Positions 1 through 9,949 of a DNA stretch of 64,000 bases are shown in pieces. The stretch spans positions 1 through 64,000 of the forward strand of contig CAYULF010000010.1 of assembly GCA_964445695.1 (NCBI GenBank), written 5' to 3'. Position numbers and translations under genes: made by a program. Source of the stretch: JAUIKM01 sp964445695 (GTDB lineage Bacteria > Bacteroidota > Ignavibacteria > Kapaibacteriales > UBA7675). Below the pieces are notes generated by a model, which did not search any database, was not told the origin of the DNA, and saw nothing but the letters and a program-made list of their open reading frames with translations. Position 1 is the stretch's first letter. Every line of letters starts with the position of its first letter.

Positions 1-67
1 AGATTCCGCCCGGTTTTGCGCCTGTGTCACTCCGCCGACTCGTCAGCCGACGCACGCAACATGCGCA
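1..67. repeat. 67-bp dispersed intergenic repeat, copy 1
   Basis: Bases 1-67 recur at 6656-6722 in the same orientation with a single difference that I can see (CACGCAAC against CACACAAC). Similarity continues weakly for another ~100 bases in both places. The two copies lie in the spacers on either side of the T9SS cargo/LytTR/sensor block. No open frame of credible composition runs through it. It ends in ACATGCGCA, resembling the GCATGCTGCGCG end of the larger element at 59292-59420, so it may be a diverged member of one family. The rest of the stretch to position 286 shows no gene. Confidence 0.7.
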
Positions 68-286
68 GTAAACACTCGATCTGAAAGCGGAAAAAAGTAA
101 GCGATGCATTTACACCTCCAAGCGGGACAATTTTCGTTGTAAACGGTATTATAAGCGGAACGCGAATATTAAACGGCCGAAGGAATCCGAGTATCCCTCC
201 GGCCGCATAACGTGAATGTAGATTGCCGCAGCGAAGTCGACGGGACAGCCGCTGGGTCAATCACACCCGGCAGTGTCGGTACGGTT

Positions 287-1870
287 CTACCTGTTAACGA
301 TCAGACGGGTCGCGACGATATCGTTACCGCGATTCATTTTAACATAGTAGATGCCGTTCGGCAGCGCGGCAGTGTCGATGTCCAGATGATGCATGCCGAA
401 AGTACGACCGCGCTCGTCAAGCAGCGACTGTAGCAGGCGCCCCTGCGCGTCGTAGAGATCAATCTGGACGTGGTCATCCTGAGTGCGCACCTCGTAATCG
501 AGAATGGCGGAACCCGCACTGGGATTGGGATGCAGTTGAAGCGCCGCGGACTCAAAGTGATTAACCGATCCGCCGGCGTTATAGCTGGAACTGGCTTCGC
601 CGTTACTGCCGTCCATGTTCTTGAAAAAGTCCCAGTAAATCTGGGTGATTTCCTGGCAGATGGTTTCCTCGCAGCACTCGCCCGTGCGCTCGTCAACCGC
701 CTTGATCGTGGCGCAGACAGTAAAGGTGCCGTCGGGGAATTTGTGCGTAACGTACAGGCCGTTGCCGGTCGATCCGTCGCCGAAGTCCCAACGCGCATCA
801 TAAAACTTCGTGTCGGTCTGGAAGCTCGAGAAGATGCTCAGGTACCATTCGCCGAATTCACCAATGGCTGGCGAAAAGTCGATGATTCCGCTGAAGTCGC
901 AACCGCAGCTTTCTATGCACACGCCGTTGGCGCGCGAGAAGTCGCATCCGCAGCCTGATGACTTGTTAACCTGAACCAGATAACACTTGCCAACTTCAAA
1001 AAAGATCGGTCCGGAATTGTAATACAGTTGTTTAATATCCAGGCGGCCATGGCGCAAATCATCCACTTCGGTTGCGTCGAGGAGTTTGGAATCGAGATAG
1101 GACATGTTCTCATAAATGGTAACCGTGTAGTCCGATTCCTCGCAGTCGTTGCTGTACTCCAGAATCTGCAGCGTGATTTCGTCGGACTCCTCGCCGTCGC
1201 AGATAACCACGGAGGGCTCGGAGCTGTTTTCGATTAACAGGTCAAAATTCTCGTCGATCAACTCGATGTTGTCAATTGTTACAACGCTTTGCACGCCGGA
1301 GACGTAGCCGGCATAGATCCAGAGCTGATCGTAGTAGTTGTCGTCCGTGGTAAAACACACGGTAAAACTCTGGTAACTGGACAAGGTGGCGGTTTGCACC
1401 GTGATGGGGAAACGCGTGGTCGGCGTGGGCAGAGGATCCTGGCACTGGGAAGGGGCGCGACTGGTCGGCGAGAGACCCGTGGTCGCCTCGATGTGAATTT
1501 CGCCGGGGTTGTACGGAGCCAGGGTGGCCAGGTCAAATTTCAGCGTGTACTGATTGTTCGGACGCAGTCGAACGCAGGTGTACGCGCCCTCGGTGTTGTC
1601 GCCGGAATCGCAAATCAGCAGCATGCCCTGCGCGGTACCCTGCGAACCACCGGCAGGACCGGGCGAGCCGGGGCAGACGTTCCACCCGCCGCTTGAAAGA
1701 TTCTGCAGCGTGCCGCAGGGATTTGCCGTAAACACGCAGTTTTCAAAATCTCCTTCAACTACGGTGCTCGGCGCACCCCAACAATCCTGGGCTTTGGCCT
1801 CCGGTGCAGCATAGAGTGCAATGATCAGGACGCCCAGACAGCACTTCAACAGGTTCTTGAAGTTGAACAT
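287..1870 (-). CDS. Secreted PKD-domain protein with T9SS sorting domain
   Basis: A 527-residue protein with a signal peptide (about residues 1-27, charged start, hydrophobic core, cut near AKAQ), a Cys-rich central region, a PKD-like domain around residue 355-400 (WDFGDGSTGNG motif), and a C-terminal T9SS type A sorting domain over the last ~80 residues (LHPNPSAG, then a beta-rich segment ending NGIYYVKM...RLIVNR). Proteins of this type are exported by Sec, cross the outer membrane by the type IX system and are attached to the surface or released. The start is supported by an AGGGAG-like ribosome site on the minus strand just before 1870. The substrate or partner cannot be told. It is downstream of, and on the same strand as, the LytTR regulator, separated by 239 bp, so it could be a target of that system; this is inference. 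Confidence 0.88.
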   Translation of the reverse strand: MFNFKNLLKCCLGVLIIALYAAPEAKAQDCWGAPSTVVEGDFENCVFTANPCGTLQNLSSGGWNVCPGSPGPAGGSQGTAQGMLLICDSGDNTEGAYTCVRLRPNNQYTLKFDLATLAPYNPGEIHIEATTGLSPTSRAPSQCQDPLPTPTTRFPITVQTATLSSYQSFTVCFTTDDNYYDQLWIYAGYVSGVQSVVTIDNIELIDENFDLLIENSSEPSVVICDGEESDEITLQILEYSNDCEESDYTVTIYENMSYLDSKLLDATEVDDLRHGRLDIKQLYYNSGPIFFEVGKCYLVQVNKSSGCGCDFSRANGVCIESCGCDFSGIIDFSPAIGEFGEWYLSIFSSFQTDTKFYDARWDFGDGSTGNGLYVTHKFPDGTFTVCATIKAVDERTGECCEETICQEITQIYWDFFKNMDGSNGEASSSYNAGGSVNHFESAALQLHPNPSAGSAILDYEVRTQDDHVQIDLYDAQGRLLQSLLDERGRTFGMHHLDIDTAALPNGIYYVKMNRGNDIVATRLIVNR

Positions 1871-2109
1871 ATAATCTCCCTGAATTGGCGCCGGCCTTGT
1901 CAGGACGTGGCAGTCGTCGGTTAAGGTGCGGCGCGGATAGAATGAAACACGTGAACTCCGCGCAAGATGAAACGACTGGGTATGCCGCGAAAGGCGCAGG
2001 CGATGAAAGTGACCTGCGAGTGTTCGAACGTGACCTTTGAACCGCTGAATTTACCTGTGCGGTCCTGCAGGCGGCAGTCGGTGTTCCCGCCGCGTTGCCC
2101 GTGCGCGCT

Positions 2110-2868
2110 TCAGAAACGCACAATCTGCTCCAGCTCCAGCAGAAGTTCCTCGCGCCGGCGCACGGACACCTCCAGGGTGGAGCCGTCCTGCATGACCACG
2201 TAGCCGGGTTTGCCTTTGACAAAGGCGCTGACATAACGCAGGTTAATCAGGTGTTTGCGGTGTGCACGGAAAAAGTATCGATCCGCCAGCATTCGTTCGT
2301 ACACGTGAATCGGTTTGGACACGATCAACTCCGGGCGGTTAATCAGAATGAAACGCGTGTAGCCGTGGTCGGCCTCGCAGCGGATAAGATCGTCAATCAA
2401 AATCATGTCGAAACCATGCTGGTTGGGCAGTGCCAGTTTTTGCGCCTGTGTATTTACATTGTGACGCAGCGTTTCAATTTGTACATCCGAGATGCGATCC
2501 GCGGGATTGCGCTGTTGCAATCGTCCGATGGCCTGGCCGAGCTCATCGATGCACAGCGGTTTTAACAAATAGTGAATGGCGGCGTATTCAAATGCCTTGA
2601 CGCCGTACTGTTCGTAGGCGGTCGTGAAGACAATCTGAACGTTGGAATGGTCGATTTTTTCAAGCAGGTGAAAGCCGGTGCCGTCCGGCATCATGATGTC
2701 GAGGAAGATCACGTCGGGCGCATGCTCTTCGATCAAACGAATTCCGTCGGCGACGGAGCGCGCGACAGCCACGACCTTAACAGTGTTAAAATTCTCTTCA
2801 ATCATCAGTTTAAGCAGGTCGAGCGCTCCCTGCTCATCGTCAATCAGAATTGCGCGTAACTCTTGCAT
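2110..2868 (-). CDS. LytTR-family response regulator
   Basis: 252 residues. The N-terminal receiver domain (about 1-120) has the acidic pair D10/D11, the phosphoacceptor D57 in VIFLDIMMPDG, the conserved Thr in FTTAYEQYGVKAF and the Lys of LLKPL. The C-terminal LytTR DNA-binding domain (about 145-250) is recognised by the pattern RCEADHGYTRFILINRP, then YFFRAHRKHLINLRYV. It would bind DNA and regulate transcription when phosphorylated. It starts 17 bp after the stop of the sensor kinase gene upstream on the same strand, so the two form an operon and a cognate pair. Confidence 0.95.
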   Translation of the reverse strand: MQELRAILIDDEQGALDLLKLMIEENFNTVKVVAVARSVADGIRLIEEHAPDVIFLDIMMPDGTGFHLLEKIDHSNVQIVFTTAYEQYGVKAFEYAAIHYLLKPLCIDELGQAIGRLQQRNPADRISDVQIETLRHNVNTQAQKLALPNQHGFDMILIDDLIRCEADHGYTRFILINRPELIVSKPIHVYERMLADRYFFRAHRKHLINLRYVSAFVKGKPGYVVMQDGSTLEVSVRRREELLLELEQIVRF

Positions 2869-2885
2869 TGCAAATCCACTTCTGG

Positions 2886-5831
2886 TTAGTATTCGATCTG
2901 AACGGTCACTCTGGTACCGGCGGGGCTTCCAACTGCGGTGTACAAATCTTCGATGCTCAGGCTGTAGCGGGCGTTGTCAAATTCATTTATCAGGGTAATT
3001 CGTTCTCTGATGTTGTTAAGCGCCATCGACGGCTGCTCCAGGCGGCGTTCAGCGCGCAGTTGATCGGCGCGCGCGCGACCCACGCCGTCGTCGGCAATCG
3101 AACACTCGTAGCCGCCGGGGATGGCGCGAATGGCGAGTTTAACCGTGCCGACGCCTTCCTTGGGGAAAATGCCGTGCAGGATGGCATTCTCCAACAGCGG
3201 TTGCAGCAGCATGGGCGCGATGTAGAGATGCTCCGTATCCAGGTCTTCCTGCACCTCAATGGTATACTGCAGTTTATCGGTAAAACGCAGTTGCTCCAGA
3301 CTCAGGTAGTCCTGCACCGCCTTTAACTCATCGCTCAACTGAACGGTGCGCCGTTTTGAGTGCTCGAGAATGGTGCGGATCAATCGCGAAAAATGAACCA
3401 GGTAGGAATTGGCGGCGCGCGTATTGCGCGTGGCCACCAGATGCTGGACCGAGTTCAGGGCGTTGAAAATAAAGTGCGGATTCATCTGCAGACGCAGGGA
3501 ACGGTACTCGACGTCAATCATGTGCCGTTTGGCAACCTCAATGCGTTCGCGCCGTTTGACGAGCAAAAAGATCAGGTAAACAAGCAGGCCCAGCGCCAGC
3601 ACAAACACAAGCGTCCTGAACCAGATTTCTTCCGTGAAGTGCCGGTTAATCGTAATGTGCATGCGCAGCGCCTGCGCGCCCCAGACGCCCTGCTCATTGG
3701 CCGCGTTTAATTCAAAAGTGTAGTCGCCCGCCGGCAGATCCGCGTAGCGCACGGATCGGTTGCGCGTGTAAACATCCTGGCGATCGTAGCCGGTCAATCG
3801 GTAGCGGAACAGGGGATCCCGTGTCCGCCGGAAAGTGCAGGCGTTAAAGTGAATTTCAACAAATTGATGGTCGTGCTCAAACTCTAAGGAGTTTCGGAAG
3901 GGCAGCAGGTGTTCCGCCTGGCGTACGGCGGTGATGGAATTGATCGGCGCAACGGCATTTGTTCGCAGTTCATTGGGCCTGAAATAACACACGCGCGAGC
4001 GGCCGGCAACGAACATGTAGTCGCCGATTATCCGGATGTCATTGATCTGCCCGCGCGGCAGCCCGTCAACGCTGCTGAATCCCTGAACGTCGATGCTGTC
4101 CGATTCGCGCAGTTTAAGTCGGCTCAGACCCGCATTGCTCGCCACCCACAGCGAGCCGCTGTGCGGATCGCGACAAATGTGTGAACACAGGTCGCTGGCC
4201 AGGCCGTCCGTTTGTTTAACCTGGCGTAGCTTGTCGCCGCGTTTAACAATGACGCCGTCGCCCTTGGTCGCCAGCCACAGCGCACCGTCGGGCGTTAACA
4301 ACATGTCATTGATGCGCACGCCCAGGAGCGGTTCTTCGTGGCCGAGAAAGTGCAGTGAGTCGTTGCGCAGCATGCACAAACCCCGCAAAGTGCCGACCCA
4401 GATCGTGCCGCTGCTGTCCTGTTCGGCGCACAGGGTCCGGCCGTAGAAATTGTGCTCGCCGGAGTTAAACACAATCACCCCGTCGCGGCTTTTGTAGAAT
4501 CCCTGTCCGCAATGCAGGATGCCGCCGTCGGGCGTGCGCCGCACATTGAGATTTGAACCGAATTTTAACGGCATCGCGTTGAGCCTGGATTCGCCGCTGC
4601 GCATGCTGAGATTGCGATAACCCGCATACAAACTGTCGCCGATCAGCTCCGCAAATGAAGGGATGTTGTTTTTATATTCATACAGCGTATCGAGAATGTA
4701 TGATCTGCGAATGTGCGGACCGCCCTCGTCCACGGTGTACAGGGAAATCCTTTTATTCTCGTCAACGAGCACGAGGCTGTCGCTGCTGCCGGCCATCGCG
4801 ACAATCTGGCTGGAGGGCGCAAGCGAATCAATGACCAGAACGCGATTGGCCGCGAGCATAAGCAGCCCGTTGCGCAGCGTGCCGACCCAGATGTTGCTTT
4901 CGTGGTCGCGGAACAGACTGGTGAGCATTTTGTCCTCGAAGTACCGCGCCGACGACGCATGCACGCTGTCGCCGACAATCTCCACCAGACCGTCGAAGGT
5001 TGCCGCCCAGAGCGTATCGTCCGCGATTTCCAGGCAGTCGGTAACGCGCGAATCAAAACGGATCAACCTGTGCCCGCCGTCGCCGCCGAGCCTGACCATT
5101 TGTTCCTGATTGATCCACAGGATGTCGCCGTTGCGGCAGAACAGATGATCGCCGCAGCCGTAGCTGGCGCCGTTCCAATGCCGAATAAACCAGGTGCCTG
5201 CATGCACGTACGGCAGGGGAGTATGTTCGGAGGGATACGGCAAAACTTCGCCGTTTGGAATCCCAAGGTATTTGCCCGGCTGAATCGGGAGCAGAAGGGC
5301 CGCGCCCGGCTCCGGCGCCGCCGTGACGCTGTGTTCACTGAACGCGGAATTCTTCAGGTCCACCCGAAAGTACCGACCCGGACGTGATCCGGCCAGCCAC
5401 AGCACGTCGTTATTGTCCACCACAAGCTGCGTAACGAAGTCGCCTTCCATGGCCCGCAGGATCTCGCGATTGCAGGGCGCAGGATGAATCTCTCCTTTTT
5501 CGTGATAGGCGATGCCGCCGTCAAAACTCGTAAACCACAGGCGTCCGCGGGCGTCGGGAATGATGCGGAAGATGGTGTTTCCGACCAGACCGTCCCTGGT
5601 CGTCAGGCTGTTGAAGGCGTAGCCGTCGTAGACACATACGCCGTGGTCTGTCGCCAGCCACAGGCGGCCGTCGCGATCCTGGACGATGTCGTGAATTTCA
5701 TCGGAGGGCAGGCCATCCCTGCTGGTGAACTGGCGGAAGGCGATCTGCCGGCCGGCAGCCTGGACGACAAACGCGCAGCACAGCAGGACTGCCGTCGGGA
5801 CGTACGCGAACAATTGTTTAACTGACGCCAT
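2886..5831 (-). CDS. Periplasmic propeller sensor histidine kinase (LytS type)
   Basis: 981 residues. Signal peptide (1-25), then a long beta-propeller ligand-sensing region (about 30-650) with repeated regulator-propeller motifs such as DRDGRLWLATDHGVCVYDG, a Y_Y_Y-type immunoglobulin-like domain (about 660-730), one membrane span (about 738-758) and a cytoplasmic LytS-type histidine kinase: the His box MNPHFIFNALNSV (His near 784) and an ATPase domain with LLQPLLENAILHGIF and DDGVGR. This is a one-piece extracytoplasmic sensor that phosphorylates the LytTR regulator encoded 17 bp downstream. Similar two-component architectures are common in Bacteroidota, often sensing polymers, but the ligand here is not evident. 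Confidence 0.95.
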   Translation of the reverse strand: MASVKQLFAYVPTAVLLCCAFVVQAAGRQIAFRQFTSRDGLPSDEIHDIVQDRDGRLWLATDHGVCVYDGYAFNSLTTRDGLVGNTIFRIIPDARGRLWFTSFDGGIAYHEKGEIHPAPCNREILRAMEGDFVTQLVVDNNDVLWLAGSRPGRYFRVDLKNSAFSEHSVTAAPEPGAALLLPIQPGKYLGIPNGEVLPYPSEHTPLPYVHAGTWFIRHWNGASYGCGDHLFCRNGDILWINQEQMVRLGGDGGHRLIRFDSRVTDCLEIADDTLWAATFDGLVEIVGDSVHASSARYFEDKMLTSLFRDHESNIWVGTLRNGLLMLAANRVLVIDSLAPSSQIVAMAGSSDSLVLVDENKRISLYTVDEGGPHIRRSYILDTLYEYKNNIPSFAELIGDSLYAGYRNLSMRSGESRLNAMPLKFGSNLNVRRTPDGGILHCGQGFYKSRDGVIVFNSGEHNFYGRTLCAEQDSSGTIWVGTLRGLCMLRNDSLHFLGHEEPLLGVRINDMLLTPDGALWLATKGDGVIVKRGDKLRQVKQTDGLASDLCSHICRDPHSGSLWVASNAGLSRLKLRESDSIDVQGFSSVDGLPRGQINDIRIIGDYMFVAGRSRVCYFRPNELRTNAVAPINSITAVRQAEHLLPFRNSLEFEHDHQFVEIHFNACTFRRTRDPLFRYRLTGYDRQDVYTRNRSVRYADLPAGDYTFELNAANEQGVWGAQALRMHITINRHFTEEIWFRTLVFVLALGLLVYLIFLLVKRRERIEVAKRHMIDVEYRSLRLQMNPHFIFNALNSVQHLVATRNTRAANSYLVHFSRLIRTILEHSKRRTVQLSDELKAVQDYLSLEQLRFTDKLQYTIEVQEDLDTEHLYIAPMLLQPLLENAILHGIFPKEGVGTVKLAIRAIPGGYECSIADDGVGRARADQLRAERRLEQPSMALNNIRERITLINEFDNARYSLSIEDLYTAVGSPAGTRVTVQIEY

Positions 5832-6882
5832 ATTCTGGTTCCGTTGAAGCTCGCGGCGTCATGTGCGAACCGGGACGTAGAGCAATTGGGCCGGTTTTGT
5901 TCGCGATGTACACCGGTTGAATGTCGGTTTCCGGGTGCGGGCCGACGAAGCGATCGTGTGAAGGCGTGATTGGTTTTCCGGGTCGTTAGGATGATCTGGA
6001 ATACGCACTTTGTCGAGACCGCTGAAAATGGCGAACTGAAGGCAGACTTGCAACCGAAAGTTGAGGGGCGGGCGCAGCGATGTGCGGCTGCGTGGAATTC
6101 GGCACGCGGGGCGGCGTCCCGCGCGCACATACGCATTCGAATGTTGCTGCGGTTGCAACGTTAGGGCGTTAGGCATCCGGGGTGCGAGCATGACATGCTG
6201 GGCGTCATATTGCCGGGAGCTGCCTGTGCGCCGTTAAAACGGAAGACTGGTTTGAGGCATGCGGACTTGGCGACTTCTGACCGGTTCGGGAACTGGAAGC
6301 CCGGGGCTGCGCGACGAACAAGATTATAAAAAGGCGAGCCCGGCAGGGCGCTGCAATCAAGAGGATGGGATTGATTGATGTGCGTGTTGTGATCGGCAGG
6401 TGTAAAAGTGGAGAATGCCGTGTGCAAATTCGCGAAACAACGTTGGGACAGACGACCGTGTTGAGTTGCGGTTAGAGTGCAGAAGTTCTGAGCGGACGTT
6501 TTGAGCAGATGAACGGGCGTGTTTAAGTGTTTAGCGTAGGTGCGTTTGGGTCGGGGCAGACTCCTCCGTGAAATCAAGTTGGGCCCGCCCCCGCCACCAC
6601 CTCCGATGAGTTGTTATCCTCCACCACACAGGCCTCCCTACCGGCCCGAATCAGCAGATTCCGCCCGGTTTTGCGCCTGTGTCACTCCGCCGACTCGTCA
6701 GCCGACGCACACAACATGCGCACGATCCCGGCACGAAAAAAACGGATAAAATCAAACGGCACATATTCTCCGTCAAGCGGCGCAATAAACGTAGTAAGCG
6801 GTCATTGCCTCCGCTTTAAACGCACAGCGCACGAACGATGTAGCTCGCCCGTGCGCCGCGTAAAATTAACTGTGTCCGCGTA
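5832..6882. other. Long intergenic region with dispersed repeats
   Basis: About 1.05 kb with no credible gene; the open frames crossing it have Arg/Pro/Ser-rich shadow composition. It holds a diverged copy of the GC-rich dispersed element (about 6555-6640, inverted relative to the copy near 49.0 kb; core GGGCCCGCCCCCGCCACC) followed directly by the 67-bp repeat copy at 6656-6722. The promoter of the sensor kinase operon should lie near 5832-5950, but I could not place a clear TAnnTTTG element. Confidence 0.6.
6656..6722. repeat. 67-bp dispersed intergenic repeat, copy 2
   Basis: Direct copy of bases 1-67 with one mismatch. It follows a GC-rich block (6580-6610) related to the element copies at 9698-9827 and 49032-49073. 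No coding content. Confidence 0.7.
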
Positions 6883-8220
6883 TTAAGCGCCGACCGTCCC
6901 GCGGCCGATGCTGTGGTATTCAAAGCCGAGTTTGTCCATCTTGTCCGGCTCGTAACAGTTGCGGCCGTCAAAGATGATGTTGCTGCCCAGCGTCTGTTTA
7001 ACCTGCTCAAAATCGGGATTGCGGAACTCGTTCCACTCCGTCGCGAGAATCAAGGCCGCACCGCCTTTGAGCGCGTCGTACATGTCCTCGGCATAGGCGA
7101 TTTTGTCGCCGAAACGACGCTGCGCGCCTTCGTGCGCTTCGGGGTCGTAAGCGCGGACCGATGCGCCCAGTTCCAGCAGTTGATCGATGATGCGGAAGGC
7201 CGGCGCCTCGCGCGTGTCGTCCGTGTTGGGTTTAAACGCCAGGCCCCACAGTGCGAAGTTTTTACCTGAAATGTCGCCGCCGAAGCGTTTAACAATGCGT
7301 TCCACAAAACGCTGCGACTGGCGTTTGTTGGCCGCCTCCGCCGCTTCGATGAGCGTGAGGTTAACATTTGCCTCGCGGGCCGAGTGCGCCAGCGCGCGTA
7401 CGTCCTTGGGAAAACAGCTGCCGCCGTAGCCGATGCCGGGAAAGAGAAAACGCTTGCCGATGCGCGTGTCCGATCCGATGGCGCGGCGCACACTCTCGAT
7501 GTCCGCGCCGACGCTCTCGCAGAACTCGGCCATTTCATTCATAAAAGTGATGCGCATCGCCAGGTAGGAATTGGCGGCGTATTTGCAGGCTTCCGCGCTC
7601 TTTTCGTCCAGCACGTAGATCGGGTTGCCGCTGAGCGTGAAAGGACGGTACAGCTCGCGCATCAGGTGCGCCGACTCCTCGTTTTGCGTGCCGACAACCA
7701 CGCGGTCCGGCTTCATGAAGTCTTCAACCGCAAATCCTTCGCGCAGAAACTCGGGATTGCTGACCACGTCGATATTGGCGTCGGCCCAGACGTCGGTCAC
7801 GGCTTTGCGGACACGCACGGAGGTGCCGACGGGCACGGTGCTTTTGTCGACCAGGATGCGCAGATCGCTGATATTTTCTTCTTTCAGGATGGCGCCTATA
7901 TCGCCGGCTACCTTGAGCACGGTTTGCAGGTCGGCCGAGCCGTCTTCGTCCGGCGGGGTGGGCAGGCAGAGGAAGAGCATCTTGCAATTGACGACCGCCT
8001 GGCGCAGGTCGGTGGTAAAGTGGAGGCGGTTCTCGCGGATATTGCGCTCAAAAAGCACTTCCAGGCCGGGTTCGTAGATCGGTACCTTGCCGTTGCGCAG
8101 CTTTTCGACCTTGGCTTCGTCGATGTCAACACATAATACCTTGTTGCCCGATTCGGCAAAACACGTTCCCGTAACGAGGCCCACATAGCCGGTGCCGATT
8201 ACACCTATCTGATTCGCCAT
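6883..8220 (-). CDS. ugd: UDP-glucose 6-dehydrogenase
   Basis: 445 residues starting at the ATG at 8218-8220, which begins MANQIGVIGTGYVGLVTG, the family's N-terminal NAD-binding motif; the frame stays open upstream for 34 codons but that extension has no family resemblance. The catalytic Cys lies in GYGGSCFPKD and the C-terminal UDP-binding region is present (ALWGLAFKPNTDDTREAPA). The enzyme oxidises UDP-glucose to UDP-glucuronate with two NAD+, supplying precursors for exopolysaccharide or lipopolysaccharide. It stands alone; the QueE gene on the other strand starts 170 bp away, so the two are divergent. Confidence 0.96.
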   Translation of the reverse strand: MANQIGVIGTGYVGLVTGTCFAESGNKVLCVDIDEAKVEKLRNGKVPIYEPGLEVLFERNIRENRLHFTTDLRQAVVNCKMLFLCLPTPPDEDGSADLQTVLKVAGDIGAILKEENISDLRILVDKSTVPVGTSVRVRKAVTDVWADANIDVVSNPEFLREGFAVEDFMKPDRVVVGTQNEESAHLMRELYRPFTLSGNPIYVLDEKSAEACKYAANSYLAMRITFMNEMAEFCESVGADIESVRRAIGSDTRIGKRFLFPGIGYGGSCFPKDVRALAHSAREANVNLTLIEAAEAANKRQSQRFVERIVKRFGGDISGKNFALWGLAFKPNTDDTREAPAFRIIDQLLELGASVRAYDPEAHEGAQRRFGDKIAYAEDMYDALKGGAALILATEWNEFRNPDFEQVKQTLGSNIIFDGRNCYEPDKMDKLGFEYHSIGRGTVGA

Positions 8221-8390
8221 TCCCGATTCCCGATCAAAAAATAAATAATGGAAGCACGCTTCGGATCGTCTGTGCCCGCACATTCGGGCATTCTGTTTGC
8301 GTCTTTGACGATAAAACGTCAAAATTACGATTTCGCAGGCAGATTTTTCAGGACTTCTTCTCTCCCCCTACTCTCAGGGCGCGTCAAATC

Positions 8391-9128
8391 ATGCATCAAA
8401 CGGATAAAGAATCGACGTCTGAGCGGCCGCTGGAACCCCATTTCGGTGCGGGACGCCACATTGCGATGCCGGATGTGGCCCTGCGCGTCAACGAAATCTT
8501 CTACTCGATCCAGGGCGAAGGTACGCGCGCGGGCATGCCCTGTGTGTTCGTTCGCCTGCACGGATGCAAACTGCGCTGCAGTTGGTGCGACACAACCTAT
8601 GCCATCGACCGGCGCTCCGGCGGCAACATGATGTCGGCCGCGGCCATCTACCGCGAGCTTGCGCCCTTCGACTGTTCCTTCATAGAATTCACCGGCGGCG
8701 AACCGCTCGAACAGGAGGACGTCCTGCCCCTCATGGAGTGGTACTGCGACGAGGGTTTCACTGTGGCGGTGGAGACGGGCGGTCACGTCGACGTCAGCCG
8801 CGTCGATCCGCGGGTCATCAAAATTGTCGATATGAAGTGTCCCGACTCGCGCATGGAGTCGCTCAACAATTACGAGAACCTCGATCATCTGCAGCCGCAC
8901 GACGAAGTCAAGTTTGTCATCAATTCGCGCCGCGACTACGAATGGGCGCGCACGCTCCTGCGCGAGACGGCCCTCGACGAAAAATGCTCCGCGGTTTTGT
9001 TTTCACCCGTTTTCGGCGCCGTCGACTACCAGGAAATGGTCGGCTGGATTCTGGCGGATCACCTGCCCGTGCGCTTCCAGCTTCAGATGCACAAATTCAT
9101 CTGGGACCCCGAGATGCGCGGCGTTTAG
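8391..9128 (+). CDS. queE: 7-carboxy-7-deazaguanine synthase QueE
   Basis: 245 residues, a radical-SAM enzyme of the queuosine/7-deazaguanine pathway converting 6-carboxytetrahydropterin to 7-carboxy-7-deazaguanine. Visible are the substrate motif YSIQGEGTRAGMPCVFVRL, the cluster-binding CKLRCSWC (CX3CX2C, the usual form in this family), and TGGEP for SAM contact. Length matches the family. Two starts are possible: 8391 (MHQTDKE) or 8466 (MPDVALRVNE); the second fits the family's usual N-terminus better, but neither has a strong ribosome site. No other queuosine gene is adjacent. Confidence 0.94.
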   Translation: MHQTDKESTSERPLEPHFGAGRHIAMPDVALRVNEIFYSIQGEGTRAGMPCVFVRLHGCKLRCSWCDTTYAIDRRSGGNMMSAAAIYRELAPFDCSFIEFTGGEPLEQEDVLPLMEWYCDEGFTVAVETGGHVDVSRVDPRVIKIVDMKCPDSRMESLNNYENLDHLQPHDEVKFVINSRRDYEWARTLLRETALDEKCSAVLFSPVFGAVDYQEMVGWILADHLPVRFQLQMHKFIWDPEMRGV

Positions 9129-9321
9129 TCCTTTTTATCGCTCCAATTGATTGTTTTTACTGTGTTTCTCAGGGCTTGTGACTGAGCGGCTCCGCCTTTT
9201 AAAAGGCCATTTTTGTTAACCGCGCAGAGAGAAATGGTTCAGCGTTGGTCGTCGCTCCTTACCTGCCTGGTGAGAGCGTTGTGCGGCTGTCGGCTGCCTG
9301 ATGTGCGGATTTGTGTAGCAC

Positions 9322-9351
9322 GCAAGATTGTTGCCTAGGCAACAATCTTGC
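9322..9351. repeat. Perfect 30-bp palindrome
   Basis: GCAAGATTGTTGCCT followed immediately by its exact reverse complement, with no loop and centred on CCTAGG. It lies ~200 bp after queE with no T tract on either side, so it is not a standard intrinsic terminator. It could be a protein-binding site, a resolution or recombination site, or a replication by-product. Confidence 0.8.
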
Positions 9352-9697
9352 AGTTAGATCTATTTGTGTCTGCGGGCGATTTCCGGCTGATCGCTGTACT
9401 GTCGGCTTGAAATCTCGTCGCTGCGCGGCAGGCCTGCCGGCTTGCGGCTTGAATCCGCGGGACAAACAAAAAAGTCAGGAGAGCCTGAGCCGCAGGCTCA
9501 AAGCGATCGGAGAGCTGCCGGAAAAATGCGATCACAACGGCGCTCCGCAATATTCAACGCGTCCGTGACGCGAGCGTTCTGGCGTAAAGTTTGCACCGCT
9601 TGGAGGCAAAAGTCGCCCGTTTACCCACGTTTCGGGCGACGCTCAATTTTTTGCGCGCGGAAAAGCGGCAGCGGCGCAGTAAGCTTGGGGTGACGAG

Positions 9698-9827
9698 CGT
9701 GCAGCATGCGGCGCGCGACATCCGCGACGGATTCACTCAAAAAAGACTTGTACAAAAGCAGGGTGGGAGGAGTGCATCGGAACGTGGAGGAGTATCCCGT
9801 GGCGGCGGCGGGGCGGGCCCCTTGATC
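9698..9827 (-). repeat. Dispersed ~130-bp GC-rich element (inverted copy)
   Basis: Read on the minus strand it aligns along its whole length with 59292-59420 and 59707-59835: shared blocks in order are GATCA-GGGG-CCGCCCCGCCGCC, TCCTCC, CACTCCTCCCACCCTGC, TTTTTTGAGTGAA, CCGTCGCGGAT and CGCGCCGCATGCTGC, with variable bases between them. Conserved blocks separated by variable linkers of similar length suggest a mobile or RNA-structured intergenic element, not coding sequence. Confidence 0.75.
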
Positions 9828-9949
9828 AAGCCATAAGTACGCCCATTTTTTACCCATCGTTTACCGGGACACATCCATCCGCCCGCAAACATCCTCTCCG
9901 GCGCCGGCATTTCACCTGCCCTGAGTCGCCGCCGGCTCGGCTCCGTGGT

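Noticed and set aside
9441..9500. Hairpin GAGCCTG/CAGGCTC as a terminator
   Set aside because: No T tract follows and it is more than 350 bp from the nearest stop codon.
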